A DNA stretch of 64,000 bases from Trichostrongylus colubriformis. Taxonomy: Eukaryota > Nematoda > Chromadorea > Rhabditida > Trichostrongylidae. A program made the translations under genes and the position numbers. The notes under the pieces were generated by a model that searched no databases, was not told the DNA's origin, and saw nothing but the letters and a program-made list of their open reading frames with translations. The stretch lies in assembly GCA_963978905.1 (NCBI GenBank), contig OZ022259.1:7254001-7318000 (forward strand), in the 5' to 3' direction. Shown in pieces: positions 61,075-64,000 of this stretch (position 1 is its first letter; each line of letters starts with the position of its first letter).

Positions 61075-64000
61075 CATGGCGCGCCCAGTATCTCAATAAA
61101 GAGGAACCAATTATTGACGAATCGAAGCTAAGCACACGTGATCCATTCAAGCTGTTCGATATCTGGTGAGATTTGGTTAGACTATGAGCTGCTCAAATAT
61201 CAGACCATGTTCAAAACCGAACCGAAGACCAAATTCGTTTCAAATTTCAGTTGATCAGTCTAGAGTCTAGAAAATGCCATGATATGTGCTTTTCAGGTTT
61301 AAGAATGTGGCAGCGCAGGAAAAATCGACGTTCGAGGAGCGCAATGCCGTTTGTTTTTCGACCGTGGGCAAGTAAGTGGGCTGGGGTTGAGAAAGATCCT
61401 TGAGGACTTCTTTTTGAGTATTTGTGCTGCGTTCATACTCTGTGTTATCGCGATGACTGCAGATGTCGTGGCGTATGCTGACATACTCGATCACGCTAAT
61501 GTACATACTGTGCGAAGCGACGGATCGCGTCGCAGAGTATGAATGCAGCCTGTGTAGGTGACCTTTGCGTAGTCGATGAGTGGATTCTGTTATGTTCAGG
61601 TGAACTTTCCAACTGTATCCCTAAATGGTATTTTTCTTTTTCACTATTACGAAGACTTTGATTTGAACAGCTGGCAACCAATTTACCACTGACATTAGAA
61701 ATTAGAGATCGGCGGATCAGCTCTGACTTAGCCGTATCCTTATGCTGCTTCACAAAAGCAAAATTTCGAGGCTAATGAATCATGATCAAGGGATATGCGA
61801 CCGTCATCACGAGTGGTTCTACTGAAAGCCTACAATGCTGATGGTTTTTCGTTCTACACAAACTACAACAGTAGAAAAGGACGGGAACTACAGGAGAATC
61901 CGTATGCCTGTATGCTCTTCTACTGGCCAGTCGTAAATAGGCAGGTGATTGTTGATATGCTATTAGAATAGGATGTGCCAATCAGGGATTGAAAATAAAG
62001 ATCAGACTTGTCTTTTACTGAATCAAAAGAGGTGTGTATCGTTAGAAAGGTGCGAATTCGGGCGTCGTCTGTAGTTGAGTTTGGAAAATTAACGTGTCCT
62101 GCGCTTAACTCTATTTAGGACACGTAGTTGTCGCAGTATCTAACTCAAGCGCAGCGTCACGTCTCGCGTGACATGCCGCAAGCCGCGTTGCAAAATCCTA
62201 TCCTAACCACACATACACCCGGTGGACCCGATCCTGCTCGTGCAGAAGGCTGTTACGAAGTTCGGTGATAGAGTGAGGTCTGTTCTTGAGTTTCGAGATG
62301 GAAATACTTCGTCAGAATTTGGTGAAGTTCGACTAAAGTATGATTGAAAGTGGAGGAGAAGAATTACTTTTTTTGGTGGTACCAGCACAATACTGGGTAT
62401 CGATCGATAGACTATGTAAAATTTCAAATAGTGCCGCATGATAATAAAATCGATGCATCAGTAGCTGGCATATGGATATACCACCAGTATACATATAGGA
62501 ACTGGATGCTCATCAAGTGAACAAAATTGCTACCAATCGTTGCGAACGAACACCAAATCCATCCCCAAACCGTCTAAACTCCCATTGACCATGTCCGCCA
62601 AATAAACACATCATTTCTGATACATTTAGGTTAATCGTCGATATCATTGTAATGACAAAAGGTAATCACCGCTAGATTATTTAGACCTCCGGAAAGTGGT
62701 GGCCTTCTTTAGAGGTGCGATATGCAGTGGTAAATCAAAAATTATCTGCAACCACTAGTTAAGCACTAGATGCTTAGCTACATGCTTCCTACTGTGATAC
62801 CACTTGTAATGGGGTATTTCGAACGCTGAATTGTGTGGGATTCCCAATAGTGTTAGGTATTTGTGAAATACCAGTTGGGCTGGCGCACGCTACTGGGCGC
62901 AACAAACAGGGAAGCATGCAAAAATGGCTTGATGAGGAAAGGATGGAATTCTCGGGATTTTCTCCTCATTCCTTTTTCTGCGAGGATCTCTCCCTGCATA
63001 CCGCTCGAATGATGATACCGAACAATAGATATTGATTAAGCCCATTTTGCATGCTTGCCTGTTTGATGCGCGCAGTGTGAGCCGGGTGTGTGCAGATTTG
63101 ACGGAAAATCGCTTCGCGGCGTTTCACTCGCGGCGCCACCAGTACGACTTGCGAATCGATTGCTCTTGGGAGCCTGGCAGAGCGTGGCTGCGTCACCTCT
63201 GCGTTTCCACCCATGCCACACTGCCTCGCTTGATGGCTGCCATGCCCTGCCACTGGCACTCACACCCGTCGCGCTGCTCGCCGCGAACGGCCACGCGATT
63301 TTCCGTCATATCTGCACACACCCGTGTGAGCCAGCCCACTGTTACATACATATGCATGTAAGAGATCAGCAGAGCGTTGAGGATCTTTAAAGATGTTTAG
63401 GTACGGGTGGAAGGCAAGGTGAGCAAGCTTTCAAAGGAAGCAGCAGTGGAATACTGGAATTCGCGGCCACTGCCTAGTCGGATTGGCTCAAAATGCAGCG
63501 AGCAAAGCACAGTGATACCGAATAGAGATGTGAGTTTTATTTTCTATATGCTCGAATATATGCTATATATTATTTTCATATTATGGTAACTTTGCGAATT
63601 TTCAAATTCCGGGACTACTTGAATGAGTCAGTTCAACACATACATCATAATAAATAGCATGGTTTCAACTCATGAATCATTGGGCGTAGAATAAATGCCT
63701 GTGTCTGGTCGACTGAGAAATGTAACAGAGTGAACCTAGTCATCTTTCGCCCGTATCTTGGAAAAAAATACAAAGCATATATGTGGGTGACAGACAAATT
63801 TAAAATTCTATTGACGATTCTCTCAAGCAATAGACAGGCTTTGATGTGTACTAGTTGATCCATTTTCGCATTATTTGATAAAAACGAATGTTCTGAAACC
63901 ATTTTATTGACTTCGCCCGATTTCAGTTCCTCATGAACAAACGAAAGGCTTTAGAAGAGCTGGCAGCTAAGGAAGGCGAGGCTAGCATTACCAAACCAGA
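61075..64000 (+). CDS. PNPO: PNPO, pyridoxamine/pyridoxine 5'-phosphate oxidase (partial at both ends)
   Basis: Exons in phase: 61075-61165, 61297-61371, 61791-61944, 63401-63529, 63927-64000 (cut by the window), about 174 residues. It uses FMN to oxidise pyridoxamine or pyridoxine phosphate to pyridoxal phosphate, the last step of vitamin B6 salvage. Family hallmarks: [72 protein letters not shown], and [19 protein letters not shown]. The substrate- and FMN-contacting RVVLLK, NYNSRKG and RQVRVEG blocks are intact. The first exon seen begins mid-codon (phase 2), so a short upstream exon with the start codon must exist; I could not place it. Intron 2 contains a small palindromic element, intron 3 further repeats. 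Confidence 0.93.
61423..61552. mobile_element. Small palindromic element in PNPO intron 2
   Basis: Inverted ends GCTGCGTTCATACTCTGTG and CGCAGAGTATGAATGCAGC; the sequence recalls the ends of family D (CATACTCTGCG). About 130 bp, no coding part. Confidence 0.6.
62872..63345. mobile_element. Palindromic element, family J, split by a family B element
   Basis: Left arm CAGTTGGGCTGGCGCACGC and GGGAAGCATGCAAAAATGG; right arm, inverted, CCATTTTGCATGCTTGCC, then CGCAGTGTGAGCC, which resumes after the inserted element as AGCCCACTG. A fragment of the same family lies at 8629-8690. In PNPO intron 3. Confidence 0.65.
63084..63323. mobile_element. Family B element with exact 9-bp target duplication
   Basis: 240 bp. 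Left end GGGTGTGTGCAGATTTGACG, right end CGTCATATCTGCACACACCC. The flanks are identical: GTGTGAGCC at 63075-63083 and at 63324-63332. GC-rich core gcctggcagagcgtggctgc, cactggcactcacacccg. In PNPO intron 3, inside the family J element. Confidence 0.88.

Overview
This is a piece of a nematode nuclear genome, most likely a clade V parasitic (strongylid or hookworm-like) worm. The signs are short exons of about 60-200 bp, many introns of only about 60 bp next to a few of 1-2 kb, acceptors of the TTTTCAG or TTTNAG type, candidate spliced-leader acceptors just upstream of start codons, mariner/Tc1 elements, and a heavy load of short palindromic elements. No bacterial operon, CRISPR array, rRNA or phage signature is present. 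All gene models were built by hand: exons were joined only where the splice sites and reading phase agreed on both sides and the joined protein fitted a family, or gave a continuous product.

Six multi-exon genes, all on the + strand, can be supported: (1) 19-6789, the C-terminal half of a KIAA0319-like PKD-domain membrane protein, cut by the window start; (2) 13210-18410, a complete multi-pass membrane protein of unknown function, 334 aa; (3) 21145-33327, a complete TRAPPC9 (NIBP/Trs120) trafficking subunit, 30 exons, 1205 aa; (4) 35891-40008, complete mitochondrial COQ5 C-methyltransferase of ubiquinone synthesis, 287 aa; (5) 40356-45033, complete POLDIP2-like protein with YccV-like and ApaG domains, 336 aa, starting only 348 bp after COQ5; (6) 61075-64000, pyridoxamine/pyridoxine phosphate oxidase (PNPO), first exon not found and 3' end outside the window. 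The genes are not one pathway. COQ5 and POLDIP2 both look mitochondrial and sit close enough together to be a possible operon.

Between the genes and inside the long introns the DNA is packed with non-autonomous mobile elements. I could sort them into repeated families: (A) a foldback element with TTAA target duplications; (B) and (C) related GC-rich elements whose ends begin GGGTGTGT and which make 9-bp target duplications, resembling Mutator-like elements; (D) a GC-rich element ending in GGCCGCGGTCATACT; (E) a G-tract/C-tract palindrome ending GGGTCAAATAAAGTC; (F) a palindrome ending TATCGCAATGAGGGG; (G) a Tc1-like element; several mariner remnants; and (I) a probable tRNA-derived SINE. The stretch 45034-61074 is almost only such elements, up to three levels deep. 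The most informative locus is 56568-58635, where exact target duplications let the order of insertion be read directly.
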